From: DATGIQ01 sp035295665
Lineage (GTDB): Bacteria > Planctomycetota > Planctomycetia > Gemmatales > Gemmataceae
Direction of reading: 5' to 3'
Length of the DNA: 7,443 nt
NCBI GenBank assembly: GCA_035295665.1
Contig: DATGIQ010000547.1
Coordinates: 1 to 7,443, forward strand
The position numbers and the translations under genes are program-made. The notes under the pieces were generated by a model that saw only the letters and a program-made list of their open reading frames with translations, was not told the origin of the DNA and searched no databases. This document shows, piece after piece, positions 1-6,733 of this stretch (its first letter is position 1; each line of letters opens with the position of its first letter).

Positions 1-193
1 GAGATTCTGGGCCCTGCTCGGTCACGGGATCGGCGGAGACCTCGGCAGCCACGCTCCGCTGCTCCTGAACAAATCGGGTCACGCCATATACGGCGGCCAG
101 GCCAAGCAGAAGAGGGAGCAGGACGGGCCCGAGCCATCGACGCGCTCGGTGACTCGGCTTCGACGATTCCACAAAACGAAGCTCCTCGATCAT
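1..193 (-). CDS. N-terminal fragment of a single-pass membrane-anchored protein, function unknown (partial)
   Basis: This is the first 64 codons of a minus-strand gene that runs off the left edge. The ATG at 193-191 is preceded by AAGGAA (201-206) at 7 nt spacing, the same arrangement as in the other genes here, so I prefer it to the in-frame GTG two codons upstream. The protein begins MIEELRFVESSKPSHRARRW. A hydrophobic stretch rich in Leu, Val and Ala follows at about residues 21-37, and then a polar, acidic segment. The basic residues (HRARR) just before the hydrophobic stretch predict an N-in/C-out membrane anchor or an uncleaved signal segment, with the remainder outside the cytoplasm. 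No catalytic domain is visible in the fragment, so I assign no family. It could be any periplasmic or membrane-tethered protein. It lies 275 nt downstream of the PKD/DUF4214 gene, with a strong palindrome in between, so it is probably not co-transcribed. Confidence 0.6.
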   Translation of the reverse strand, partial: MIEELRFVESSKPSHRARRWLGPVLLPLLLGLAAVYGVTRFVQEQRSVAAEVSADPVTEQGPES

Positions 194-468
194 CAGCACG
201 TTCCTTAAACAGGGAGAAGAACGGGTGGCAGGAGCAAACCTCTTGCCGCTCGGGCAGTCGAGAGTCGTTCCCTATTTTACGCTATCCGGTGCGGGAGGGA
301 ACAGCACCTGAGCAGTTCTCCCCGGGCGCTTGCTACAGAGAAAGGAATTTTGATGTGTCCCGGCTTTGAGGCAATGCTTGGTTGGCGATGTCGCTCTGCG
401 TTCTCTGCGCGAAACGCTTTCGGTCAACGTTTCGCGCAGAGCTCGCAGAGCTAAGCCAAGGCTCTTTG
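194..468. other. Intergenic region with several inverted repeats
   Basis: This gap separates the stop of the large PKD/DUF4214 gene from the start of the left-edge gene and holds no credible coding sequence. Besides the palindrome at 394-450 it contains GTTCCCT (267-273) facing AGGGAAC (296-302). It also has a short hairpin pairing 227-234 with 240-247, with one G-T pair in the plus-strand reading. On the minus strand, TAAAAT (complement of 274-279) could be a -10 box for the left-edge gene, about 80 nt before its ATG, but no convincing -35 accompanies it. The ATGs inside the palindrome open frames on both strands that encode similar Arg/Ser-rich peptides. This is what an inverted repeat produces and is not evidence of a gene. 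Confidence 0.5.
394..450. repeat. Two-segment palindrome (REP-like element or bidirectional terminator)
   Basis: CTCTGCG (394-400) plus CTCTGCGCGAAACG (403-416) pair exactly with CGTTTCGCGCAGAG (428-441) plus CGCAGAG (444-450). The arms are interrupted only by a 2-nt mismatch (401-402 against 442-443), and an 11-nt loop separates them. The stem is 21 paired bases plus a possible G-C pair at 393/451. On the minus strand it begins 18 nt after the stop codon of the PKD/DUF4214 gene. It has no T-tract, so it is not a standard intrinsic terminator, though it could block RNA decay or act with Rho. The CTCTGCG-type wording resembles dispersed intergenic palindromes I associate with planctomycete and related genomes, but copy number cannot be checked inside one window. 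Confidence 0.7.
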
Positions 469-3400
469 TTACTCGTGTTGCCCGGTCAGCACGGCCAACC
501 AGCCATTGTAGCCGGAGGGATCCGGGCTGCGCGCCAACACGCTTTGATAAACGCTGGAAAGCCAATCGCCGGCGTTGGCATTGTGGCCCTGGAAATACTC
601 CTGCGAACCCAGGAAATCGGCAATGACTTGCTCGTTGGCCGCTCCGTGCTGAAGCGTATTGACCCAACCGGCGATTTCCGGCGCACCGGCAGCCCGGTTC
701 AGATACTGCTGGTAATAACTCTGCACGAGCTGACTTTCATGTTCCTGGCTCGTCTCGAAACTGAGGGCCACATTGCTTTTCGCGGTCCCCGCCGCCAGGG
801 CCTGCACCCACCCTGCTTCACCGCCAGGATCAGCGTTGCGGCCGAGCACCTCTCGGTAGAGGGCATCCACCCAACCCTGAGCATTGTTGCCGGCTCGGTT
901 GTAGAACTCCGGCGAGCTGAGGAAGCCGACCACCACCTGCGTGTCGCTCAGGCCGTGTTGCAGGGCGTTGACCCAGCCGGCGACCTCCGACGAACCGGGC
1001 GTTCGGCCCAGAAACTGCTGATAATCCTTGAGGACGATCTCGGTGTAATACTCGGCACTTTGCACAAAGGCCATCGCTACCGGGGTGAGCGAGCTGACCG
1101 GCGCGCCGTCGCCGACAATGGCCGTACCAAGACTGATTGCCGAATTGCCGTCCGCATCGCGAATCTTGACAAAGACTCGGTACGTTCCACTGTGGGCGTA
1201 GGTGTGTGTGCCGCCAATATTGAAGCCGCCGTTGCCATTAGCGCTGACCGTGCCGAGCGAGATGCGGCCGTCTCCCCACGAGATGATCGCTTGCAGGTTA
1301 GCCGTCCCGTTGCTGTCGGCATCCGTAAAGCTGGCCACCGTACCGGAGAACGATGCCCCGGCTGGCACGTTGAGGCTGACGCTGGTCGCCACGATCTTCG
1401 GCGGCGCCGGAGTCACACTCGCCAGACTGAGAGCCCCTGCGACCGTGTTGTTGGTGGCGTTCTGGACGGTAACGGCCACGAGGAACGCCTGGGGGCCTGA
1501 ATTGGTCGCTCCACCATCGTATCGATTGCCCCAATCCGAACCCTCCGAGCCGTCGTTCAGACTCCGGTAGGTGTGCGAGCCGGTGACGTCGAGGCCGCCG
1601 CTGGCATTGGCCACCACCGTGCCGGCCGACATGGTGCCATCGCCCCAGTCAATGGTGGCCGTGAAGCTACCCGCATTGACGCTGCCACTGACGGGCGTGA
1701 AGGTCGCCACCGTGCCGCTGAACGTTTGGTTGAAGACGGCGCTGACGATCGTGCCGGAGCCCTGAACGTTGGCAGAAGCGGGAGTCACGCTGGCCAGCGA
1801 CTGTGTGGCGCCGGCATCGCTGTTGATCGTGCTCCGGACGCTGACGGTAACCGTGAAACTCTCGCCCCCCTGCCCGAACCCGGAAAGCGGGCCATCCCAG
1901 ACCGCATCCAGCAGGTCATCGAGGGAATACGTGTGGGTTCCGCTGACATCAAAGCCGCCCTTCGGATCCGCGGTGATCGTGCCGCTGGATGAGGTCCCAT
2001 CCCCCCAGTTGATCGTGGCTGTGAAGTTGCCGGCGGTCGCACTGGTGTTGACATCGGTGAAGGTCGCCACCGTGCCTGTGAAGGACTGGCCGGAGGTCGC
2101 CTGAATGTTTTGTGCGGTGACGGCCAGGTTCGGCGGCGCGGGCGCTACCGTGGCCAGGCTCTCAGCCGATGCCTGGTCCTGGGTCTGCGTGTCCGTGATT
2201 GACACGCTCACTAGGAAGTGCCGGTTGCTGGAACCGAAATGAAAAATGAACCCGCCAGGGAAGCCGAACCAATCGCCGGCATTGCTATATGTGTGGCTGC
2301 CGCTGACATCAAAGCCGCCGTTGGGATCGGCAATGACGGTGCCGGTGGACGTGGTGCCGTCGCCCCAGTCGATCGTGGCGGTGAATTCGCCGGCCATCGC
2401 CTTGGAATTGGTGTCGGTGAACGTCACCACGGTACCCGAGAACGGCTGCCCGGCGACCGCTTCGAGGTTTTGCCCCTTGGCCGTGATGACCGGCGGAGCC
2501 GGTGCCACCTTGGCCACACTCAGGGCCGTGGCCGATGCGTTGGTCGACGTGTCGTGGATCGCCACGCTGATTACGAAGAACCGGTTCCCCAGGAAGTCTT
2601 GCACCGAGCCGAAAAAGTCTGGGCCATCAAACGGGAACCTCGGCCGATGCGAGCTGGCCGGAGCGTAGGTATGCGTGCCGCTGACATCAAAGCCGCCGTT
2701 GGGATCGGCCGTAACGGTGCCGGTGGACGTGGTGCCGTCGCCCCAGTCGATCGTCGCCGTGAAGTTGCCCGCGGCCGCATTCGCATTGCCTTCGGTGAAG
2801 GTAGCCACGACTCCTGAGAACTGCTGACCGGTCGTGGCCGCCACGACCGCTCCCTTCGCGCTCAGTGCTGCTGTGGTGGCTTTGGTAGCCACCGTGGCGC
2901 TGGTCAACGCAGTCCCGACCACCGAACCGGACTGATCCCGGACGCTGACCGTGATCGCATACGAGCCGGCCTGGGCGTAGGTGTTCGTGCCGCTGATATC
3001 CAATCCACCGTTGGGATCGGCGGTGATCGTTCCGGAGGAGGTGACTCCATTGCCCCAGTCGATGGTGGCCGAGAAGCTGGAGGCCGTAGTACCAGCGGGT
3101 GTGCCGGTGAGGGTAGCCACTAGGCTCGTCACCGCCTGGCCAGCGGTCGCCTCAACCGGCACCCCGTTTACCTCGATGGAAGTAGTGCTTGTGTCGTTAG
3201 GCACGACGATCTGTTGCTGTGCTTGCGACCACACGCCCTGGACGAAGTAGCCGCCCAGCACGCCAAAGTGGCCCTCGGCAATATCGCCAATTTCGCCGTT
3301 GCGCGGGTCGAACCACCCGGTTTGACCGTCGGGATCTGTCATCGCTTCGCTGATTTCGTGCGAAAGGATCGCGGTCATCTGCTGTAGATCGGTCAGCTGG

Positions 3401-3996
3401 AGCTTGGCGATGCCGCCCGTTGGATAGGGTACCACGGCGTAGTAGACCGGGGCGCCGGTACTGTCCTTGAACGTGTCATGATAACCGGCGAAGTCCTTGG
3501 CGCTGCTTTGGCCACTGTCTGTGACCACGACCCCCGGGGCCGTGAAGAAAACATACAGCGAGTTCGCACCAGGTGTGGCCAGCTGATGCTGAGCGATTTC
3601 GGAATCCAGGATTTGCCGGATTTGGCTATCGTCGATGGTCTGCCCGCTGGGCGGGTTTTGCGCAATGACCACGTCATTCACAAACGCACCGTCGCCGACG
3701 TTGTACTGCTTCAGCGCGTCGATGTACGGGCTCGTCGGAAAGTATTGCAGGAAGCCGTCCACTTGCGAAGCCAACGGTTGGAGCGTGGTGTTCGTGGACC
3801 AGGGTTGGCCGTAGAAGACCGATTCGATCTGCGCGTTTTGCAAGAGCGGTCCGCCGTGGTAGGTGACATTCGGCAGACCTCCCCCCGACAAGAGCCGGCG
3901 ATCTTCCAACCACTCTATGTGCAACATCCGATGGGGACGACGCGCTGCCGCGGTCGTTTTCCCCGTCGGACGCGAATGATGCCAAAAGCCATGCAT
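469..3996 (-). CDS. Exported EXORDIUM-like / PKD-repeat / DUF4214 protein, 1175 aa
   Basis: This is a large cell-surface or secreted protein. The ATG at 3996 has AAGGAG (4005-4010) 8 nt upstream, and the stop is TAA at 471-469. A basic N-terminus leads to LEDRRLLSG (residues 30-38), a planctomycete LEPR-XLL-type export motif. Residues ~42-266 resemble bacterial relatives of EXORDIUM/phosphate-induced protein 1. The supporting features are YHGGPLL near the start, SPYIDALKQY, the strand LYVFFTAPGVVV, FAGYHDTF, and SHEISEAMTDPDG followed by GEIGDIAEG. The HExxE pattern (H213, E214, E217) with E235 and D238 could bind metal, but activity is unproven. Residues ~275-962 are six PKD-like beta domains with W(G)DG-type cores at W314, W418, W544, W664, W784 and W907. 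Residues ~982-1172 are four DUF4214 half-units in two alternating types. The middle PKD repeats carry extra loops. A role in adhesion or extracellular matrix is inferred from the architecture. The domain calls for PKD and DUF4214 are firm and the EXORDIUM-like call is moderate. Confidence 0.9.
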   Translation of the reverse strand: MHGFWHHSRPTGKTTAAARRPHRMLHIEWLEDRRLLSGGGLPNVTYHGGPLLQNAQIESVFYGQPWSTNTTLQPLASQVDGFLQYFPTSPYIDALKQYNVGDGAFVNDVVIAQNPPSGQTIDDSQIRQILDSEIAQHQLATPGANSLYVFFTAPGVVVTDSGQSSAKDFAGYHDTFKDSTGAPVYYAVVPYPTGGIAKLQLTDLQQMTAILSHEISEAMTDPDGQTGWFDPRNGEIGDIAEGHFGVLGGYFVQGVWSQAQQQIVVPNDTSTTSIEVNGVPVEATAGQAVTSLVATLTGTPAGTTASSFSATIDWGNGVTSSGTITADPNGGLDISGTNTYAQAGSYAITVSVRDQSGSVVGTALTSATVATKATTAALSAKGAVVAATTGQQFSGVVATFTEGNANAAAGNFTATIDWGDGTTSTGTVTADPNGGFDVSGTHTYAPASSHRPRFPFDGPDFFGSVQDFLGNRFFVISVAIHDTSTNASATALSVAKVAPAPPVITAKGQNLEAVAGQPFSGTVVTFTDTNSKAMAGEFTATIDWGDGTTSTGTVIADPNGGFDVSGSHTYSNAGDWFGFPGGFIFHFGSSNRHFLVSVSITDTQTQDQASAESLATVAPAPPNLAVTAQNIQATSGQSFTGTVATFTDVNTSATAGNFTATINWGDGTSSSGTITADPKGGFDVSGTHTYSLDDLLDAVWDGPLSGFGQGGESFTVTVSVRSTINSDAGATQSLASVTPASANVQGSGTIVSAVFNQTFSGTVATFTPVSGSVNAGSFTATIDWGDGTMSAGTVVANASGGLDVTGSHTYRSLNDGSEGSDWGNRYDGGATNSGPQAFLVAVTVQNATNNTVAGALSLASVTPAPPKIVATSVSLNVPAGASFSGTVASFTDADSNGTANLQAIISWGDGRISLGTVSANGNGGFNIGGTHTYAHSGTYRVFVKIRDADGNSAISLGTAIVGDGAPVSSLTPVAMAFVQSAEYYTEIVLKDYQQFLGRTPGSSEVAGWVNALQHGLSDTQVVVGFLSSPEFYNRAGNNAQGWVDALYREVLGRNADPGGEAGWVQALAAGTAKSNVALSFETSQEHESQLVQSYYQQYLNRAAGAPEIAGWVNTLQHGAANEQVIADFLGSQEYFQGHNANAGDWLSSVYQSVLARSPDPSGYNGWLAVLTGQHE
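484..1053 (-). repeat. DUF4214 repeat region (four half-units) inside the PKD-repeat protein
   Basis: Protein residues ~982-1171 contain four related helical units centred on the pattern LGR...GWV..L..G. Unit 1 is LGRTPGSSEVAGWVNALQHG, unit 2 has LGRNADPGGEAGWVQALAAG, unit 3 has LNRAAGAPEIAGWVNTLQHG, and unit 4 has LARSPDPSGYNGWLAVLTG. Units 1 and 3 resemble each other most, as do 2 and 4, which suggests duplication of a two-unit block. Units 1-3 each continue into a segment of the form V...F..S.E, whereas unit 4 stops before that part, at the C-terminus. DUF4214 has no established biochemical role. It is common at the ends of large exported bacterial proteins. Confidence 0.8.
2298..2376. repeat. 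Near-identical DNA repeat, copy A (PKD repeat 3 core)
   Basis: This 79-bp stretch matches 2676-2754 at an offset of exactly 378 bp (126 codons). Comparing base by base I find only three differences, at 2332, 2333 and 2335. It encodes the WGDGTTSTGTV...GGFDVSG core of PKD repeat 3. The flanking loop DNA does not align. Such identity, including third codon positions, points to recent duplication or gene conversion between the two repeats. Confidence 0.8.
2676..2754. repeat. Near-identical DNA repeat, copy B (PKD repeat 2 core)
   Basis: This is the partner of 2298-2376, encoding the equivalent core of PKD repeat 2. Matching runs are 34 bp (2676-2709) and 41 bp (2714-2754). The equivalent DNA in repeats 1, 4, 5 and 6 is clearly more diverged, so repeats 2 and 3 are the most recently related pair. 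Confidence 0.8.
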
Positions 3997-4348
3997 GGTC
4001 TGAACTCCTTCGTCCCAGGGGCCGGATCTCCGTCAACAATCAAAGTGTAGATTGCTTGCTCCGACTATAGGTGCATTCCCATGAGGACGGCATGAGAGAA
4101 GTATGAAAAACGGTCTCCGCCGTAGGGCGAAGATTGCGATGTAACTGTTGGTCGCTGGTGCAACGCCCTATTTTTACAAATTTATCTATCTTTCCCAAAT
4201 CGTGCGGGCGAAACGGTGGGATCCAAGCCCGAAATACTAACGGCCGAAAATGTTCTGTCCAGCCTGCGGGAGCACTTCGGGGCCTGGGTCCCGAGCCGTA
4301 TCGGAGGTTCCTGTGGCTCCATAGAGATGGATGCGAAGCGCACCGCGA
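3997..4348. other. Intergenic region upstream of the PKD-repeat gene
   Basis: This 352-nt gap lies between the peroxidase stop and the start of the PKD-repeat gene, so it should contain the 3' end of the first transcript and the promoter of the second. AAGGAG at 4005-4010 is the ribosome binding site for the PKD-repeat gene. An AT-rich island (about 4168-4200) stands out in otherwise GC-rich DNA. I see no strong hairpin with a T-tract after the peroxidase stop, and no RNA gene. Plus-strand open frames here (for example 4134-4352) have no ribosome binding site and no recognisable protein character. Confidence 0.5.
4171..4198 (-). promoter_or_regulatory. Candidate promoter in AT-rich island
   Basis: On the minus strand, TTGGGA (complement of 4193-4198) is followed after 16 nt by TAAAAA (complement of 4171-4176), a weak match to a sigma-70 -35/-10 pair. 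It lies about 175 nt before the ATG of the PKD-repeat gene, leaving a long leader. The AT-richness contrasts with the surroundings. Neither hexamer is close to consensus, so this is tentative. Confidence 0.25.
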
Positions 4349-6694
4349 TTAGGCGCCGCCCAGCCCTTGCTCTGGGGCCGAGAGCTCCAGGCTCATCGCT
4401 AATGCCGGTTCGCTGCCCGTCGATCCCTGTTGGAGAACGTGGCGGGTCGCTGGGCCCTTGTCCGAGGCTGGACCACCGCTTCCCAGCGGGGTCGGCTCGC
4501 TGATGATCGAGGCAGCCGAAGTACCCTGCGCAGGTGGAACCGCGTTCGGCGGTGCCGTTTCTCCCTGGGTTCGATCCGTGTCGCTGTTCCGGCTGCCGCT
4601 CAAGATGCGGTCCGGCCCAAAACCGCTACCGCGGCCGCCCCACACAAGGTGGAAGTCGATCCCGTTGACCGCAATGCCGCCGCGGCCAATCAGGATCGGG
4701 CTCGGGTTCGGTGCACCGAGAGTTGCCCCTGGCGGCAGGACCAAGGACACATGGTAGTATCCCGTCGCGCTGGTTCCGGAGGCACTTTCCAGGTCACTGG
4801 AGGGGCCGCTGAGCTGATTGAAGCTGTAACGGCCCCAGCGGTCGGTCCGGGTCACCGCGAGCACACCGCCGCCAGCATCCTGTAACTCGACCAAGATACC
4901 GGGCACGCCTCCCCGGTCATTGCGGTATTGGCCGTCGTACACCGTTCCGCTGATCGACGCCTGGAAGAGGAAGACGTCGCTCTGCAAGTTCCGAACATCG
5001 GTGTTTGCCTCGATGACCTTGGTCAGTGTATCGCCCTGTTGCAGCAGTCTCTGCTCGTCCCGCCCAAAGCTCTGGTTGAGATAAAAGAGGCGGTCGCCAT
5101 TCCGGAGCCGGGTGAACTGATCCACCATGATCGCCTGGAAGAGTGGACCCACATCGGAGCCAGGGACATGGTCCTCAGCCAGGCCGCCTTCAAACGGATC
5201 GATCTTATCGACATCGCCATAGGCTTGCTCGAGCTGCTGCTGTACCTGGACATCGCTGGTGATCTGGGCGAAAGTCGTCAGGCGGGGCAAGCCATAGGCG
5301 GCACGCACATCATTGTAGCTGCCGATGCCGTGGTCGCGGGCACGCTGGATATCACGGGCCATGAGGTCTTGGCCACCGAATTGGCCGTCGCCGAAGAGCA
5401 GGTTGCGGACCTCATTGATGGCCAGCAGGTCCATCGCCTGCGAGTTGCCATCCGCGTCACCCTTGAGAATGGGACCAATATCCGACGACGTTTGGCCGGT
5501 GAGCGGATCCACGACTCCGTTCGGGTTGAGCAAGTTCGGGTCAAAAAAGTCTTCTGCCAGATTGATGGGTGCGCCACCGGGGACTTGGATATCCAGGCCA
5601 TCATTCCCTTGGCGGTTGATAGCGTTGCTCAGCAGACTGTGGCCGAAACGGAATCCAACCGTCGAGAACTCGGTCGCAATGCTGGCATCGACAGTGGGGT
5701 CGTAGCCGGTGTACGCCGGCAAAGCCTTTGTCCCGAGCACGGCGGGAATCCATTCACTATAGGTAATCATCTGCTCCTCCGCGATGTTGAGTCTGCGGGC
5801 CTCCTGGTAGAGTTGCTCGTCGGTCCAGCCGGGATGTTCCCGTTGGAGCTGTCGGGCGAGCCCGTTATGGTTGCGCACAAACAGCGTTTGCAGGGCCGTT
5901 AATTCAATGTTTTCATTGCCTCGCACATCGCCGGTCGCGAACATCTGATCGCCGGGCACTGCCTGGGCATCGTTGGCCATGTTGAGGGCCGCCAGCTCGG
6001 CTGCGGTGAAGTACCGCGCGTTCATGTACGGGAGCATGTTGCCGGGGCTGGTCTTCAGCAGGCCGCCCACGTGCGTCCGGAGAGCATCGGCCACCATCGC
6101 GTTGGAGCCGTACACCTGGGACAAGTCAAGGTACGATGTGTCCGCGTTCATTTGCTGGCGTGGATTGCTGGTACTCGTGCCCGTGTTCGGATCATAGGAC
6201 GACCGGGTAAAGAGCTGCGTTCCAATCGGGTCGGTCGCCGCTACCGCAATGGGGAATGATTCACCGGAATTGGCCGGGGTGAGGTCCATATCGTGATCGA
6301 TGAACTGGCCCCAGACGTAGCCGAAGTCGCTCAGGCTATTCTGATCGACGGTTTGGATGTCCTGGGTGGGGTTGTTCGGGTCGGCTTGATTGTTGAGAAG
6401 GTTGCTGACCGCGCGCGGGCTTGGGGCTTGGGACAGCGACGGGGCACTGATGCCGTCGGCGTAGGCAGCCGGGGAGATGCGGAGGAGGTCGGCGCCTGCG
6501 GCACCCCAGCCAGGATTGGCCGAATTGTTGCCCGAACCGTCGGCCGAATAGAAGACGGTAGCGTTTAGCAAACAGCGGGCTTCGAAGGATTCGATCTGCG
6601 GCCGATACGTCCTGCGTCGCCGCTTTTTGCCGCGGCCCGATGGCCACATGGCGTGCGAACGGGAAGACAGGAAGAGCCATGGCAGCGTTGACAT
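4349..6694 (-). CDS. Exported animal-type heme peroxidase with SdrD_B-like C-terminal domain, 781 aa
   Basis: This is a heme enzyme of the peroxidase-cyclooxygenase superfamily (An_peroxidase) that would use hydrogen peroxide to oxidise small donors or halides outside the cytoplasm. I start it at the ATG at 6694 because AAAGGAA (6702-6708) lies 7 nt upstream. A GTG start 15 codons earlier has no such site. A basic RRRR stretch precedes FEARCLLNA, a LEPR-XLL-type export motif. The peroxidase domain spans ~60-580. WGQFIDHDMDLTP gives distal Q130, D133, H134 and calcium ligand D135. TSYLDLS (186-192) matches the second calcium site. R258 and E261 sit in RGNENIEL. The proximal histidine is H352 in GFRFGHSLL. 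IQRARDHGIGSYND and LRNGDRLFYLN are also family signatures. The residue equivalent to myeloperoxidase Met243 is Asn, so no sulfonium heme link is expected. Residues ~580-685 resemble an SdrD_B/CNA-B domain, and the last ~80 are Ser/Pro/Gly-rich. No dockerin is seen at the C-terminus. The physiological substrate is unknown. Confidence 0.93.
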   Translation of the reverse strand: MSTLPWLFLSSRSHAMWPSGRGKKRRRRTYRPQIESFEARCLLNATVFYSADGSGNNSANPGWGAAGADLLRISPAAYADGISAPSLSQAPSPRAVSNLLNNQADPNNPTQDIQTVDQNSLSDFGYVWGQFIDHDMDLTPANSGESFPIAVAATDPIGTQLFTRSSYDPNTGTSTSNPRQQMNADTSYLDLSQVYGSNAMVADALRTHVGGLLKTSPGNMLPYMNARYFTAAELAALNMANDAQAVPGDQMFATGDVRGNENIELTALQTLFVRNHNGLARQLQREHPGWTDEQLYQEARRLNIAEEQMITYSEWIPAVLGTKALPAYTGYDPTVDASIATEFSTVGFRFGHSLLSNAINRQGNDGLDIQVPGGAPINLAEDFFDPNLLNPNGVVDPLTGQTSSDIGPILKGDADGNSQAMDLLAINEVRNLLFGDGQFGGQDLMARDIQRARDHGIGSYNDVRAAYGLPRLTTFAQITSDVQVQQQLEQAYGDVDKIDPFEGGLAEDHVPGSDVGPLFQAIMVDQFTRLRNGDRLFYLNQSFGRDEQRLLQQGDTLTKVIEANTDVRNLQSDVFLFQASISGTVYDGQYRNDRGGVPGILVELQDAGGGVLAVTRTDRWGRYSFNQLSGPSSDLESASGTSATGYYHVSLVLPPGATLGAPNPSPILIGRGGIAVNGIDFHLVWGGRGSGFGPDRILSGSRNSDTDRTQGETAPPNAVPPAQGTSAASIISEPTPLGSGGPASDKGPATRHVLQQGSTGSEPALAMSLELSAPEQGLGGA

Positions 6695-6733
6695 GAGATG
6701 GTTCCTTTCCAAGGCGACCGAACAGATTAGCCA

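Larger units (their letters stand above)
1111..3174 (-). repeat. Six tandem PKD-like domains inside the surface protein
   Basis: Protein residues ~275-962 form six copies of a beta-sandwich repeat. The shared pattern is GT(V)ATFT, then FTATIDWGDGT, then GT..ADP.GGFDVSG.HTY, then a closing strand such as VSV and a TPAPP-type linker. The core tryptophans are spaced 104, 126, 120, 120 and 123 residues apart. Repeats 1 and 6 have a short five-residue turn after the TY, whereas repeats 2-5 have 23-28 residues there. The acidic core is relaxed in repeat 1 (WGNG), repeat 4 (NWGDG) and repeat 6 (SWGDG). PKD domains usually act as spacers or as protein- or sugar-binding modules on extracellular proteins. 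Confidence 0.85.

Noticed and set aside
272..667. 131-codon minus-strand frame covering the palindrome and the end of the PKD-repeat gene
   Set aside because: It overlaps the DUF4214 coding region in another frame, and its SRRERRA-type composition comes from reading through the palindrome.
382..1500. 372-codon open frame on the plus strand
   Set aside because: It lies almost entirely antisense to the DUF4214 and last PKD repeats. Its Arg/Val/Ala-rich sequence has no domain or ribosome binding site, and it is explained by high GC at codon third positions of the real gene.
1999..2006. Run of C residues as a possible phase-variation tract
   Set aside because: It is only six identical bases (2001-2006), within the conserved WGD codons of PKD repeat 4, and is too short to suggest slippage.
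4134..4503. Plus-strand frames in the gap upstream of the PKD-repeat gene
   Set aside because: They have no ribosome binding site and run into the peroxidase 3' end antisense. The sequences have no recognisable protein character.
4928..5902. 324-codon open frame on the plus strand
   Set aside because: It is antisense to the catalytic core of the peroxidase, whose motifs are unmistakable on the other strand. There is no start signal and no recognisable fold.
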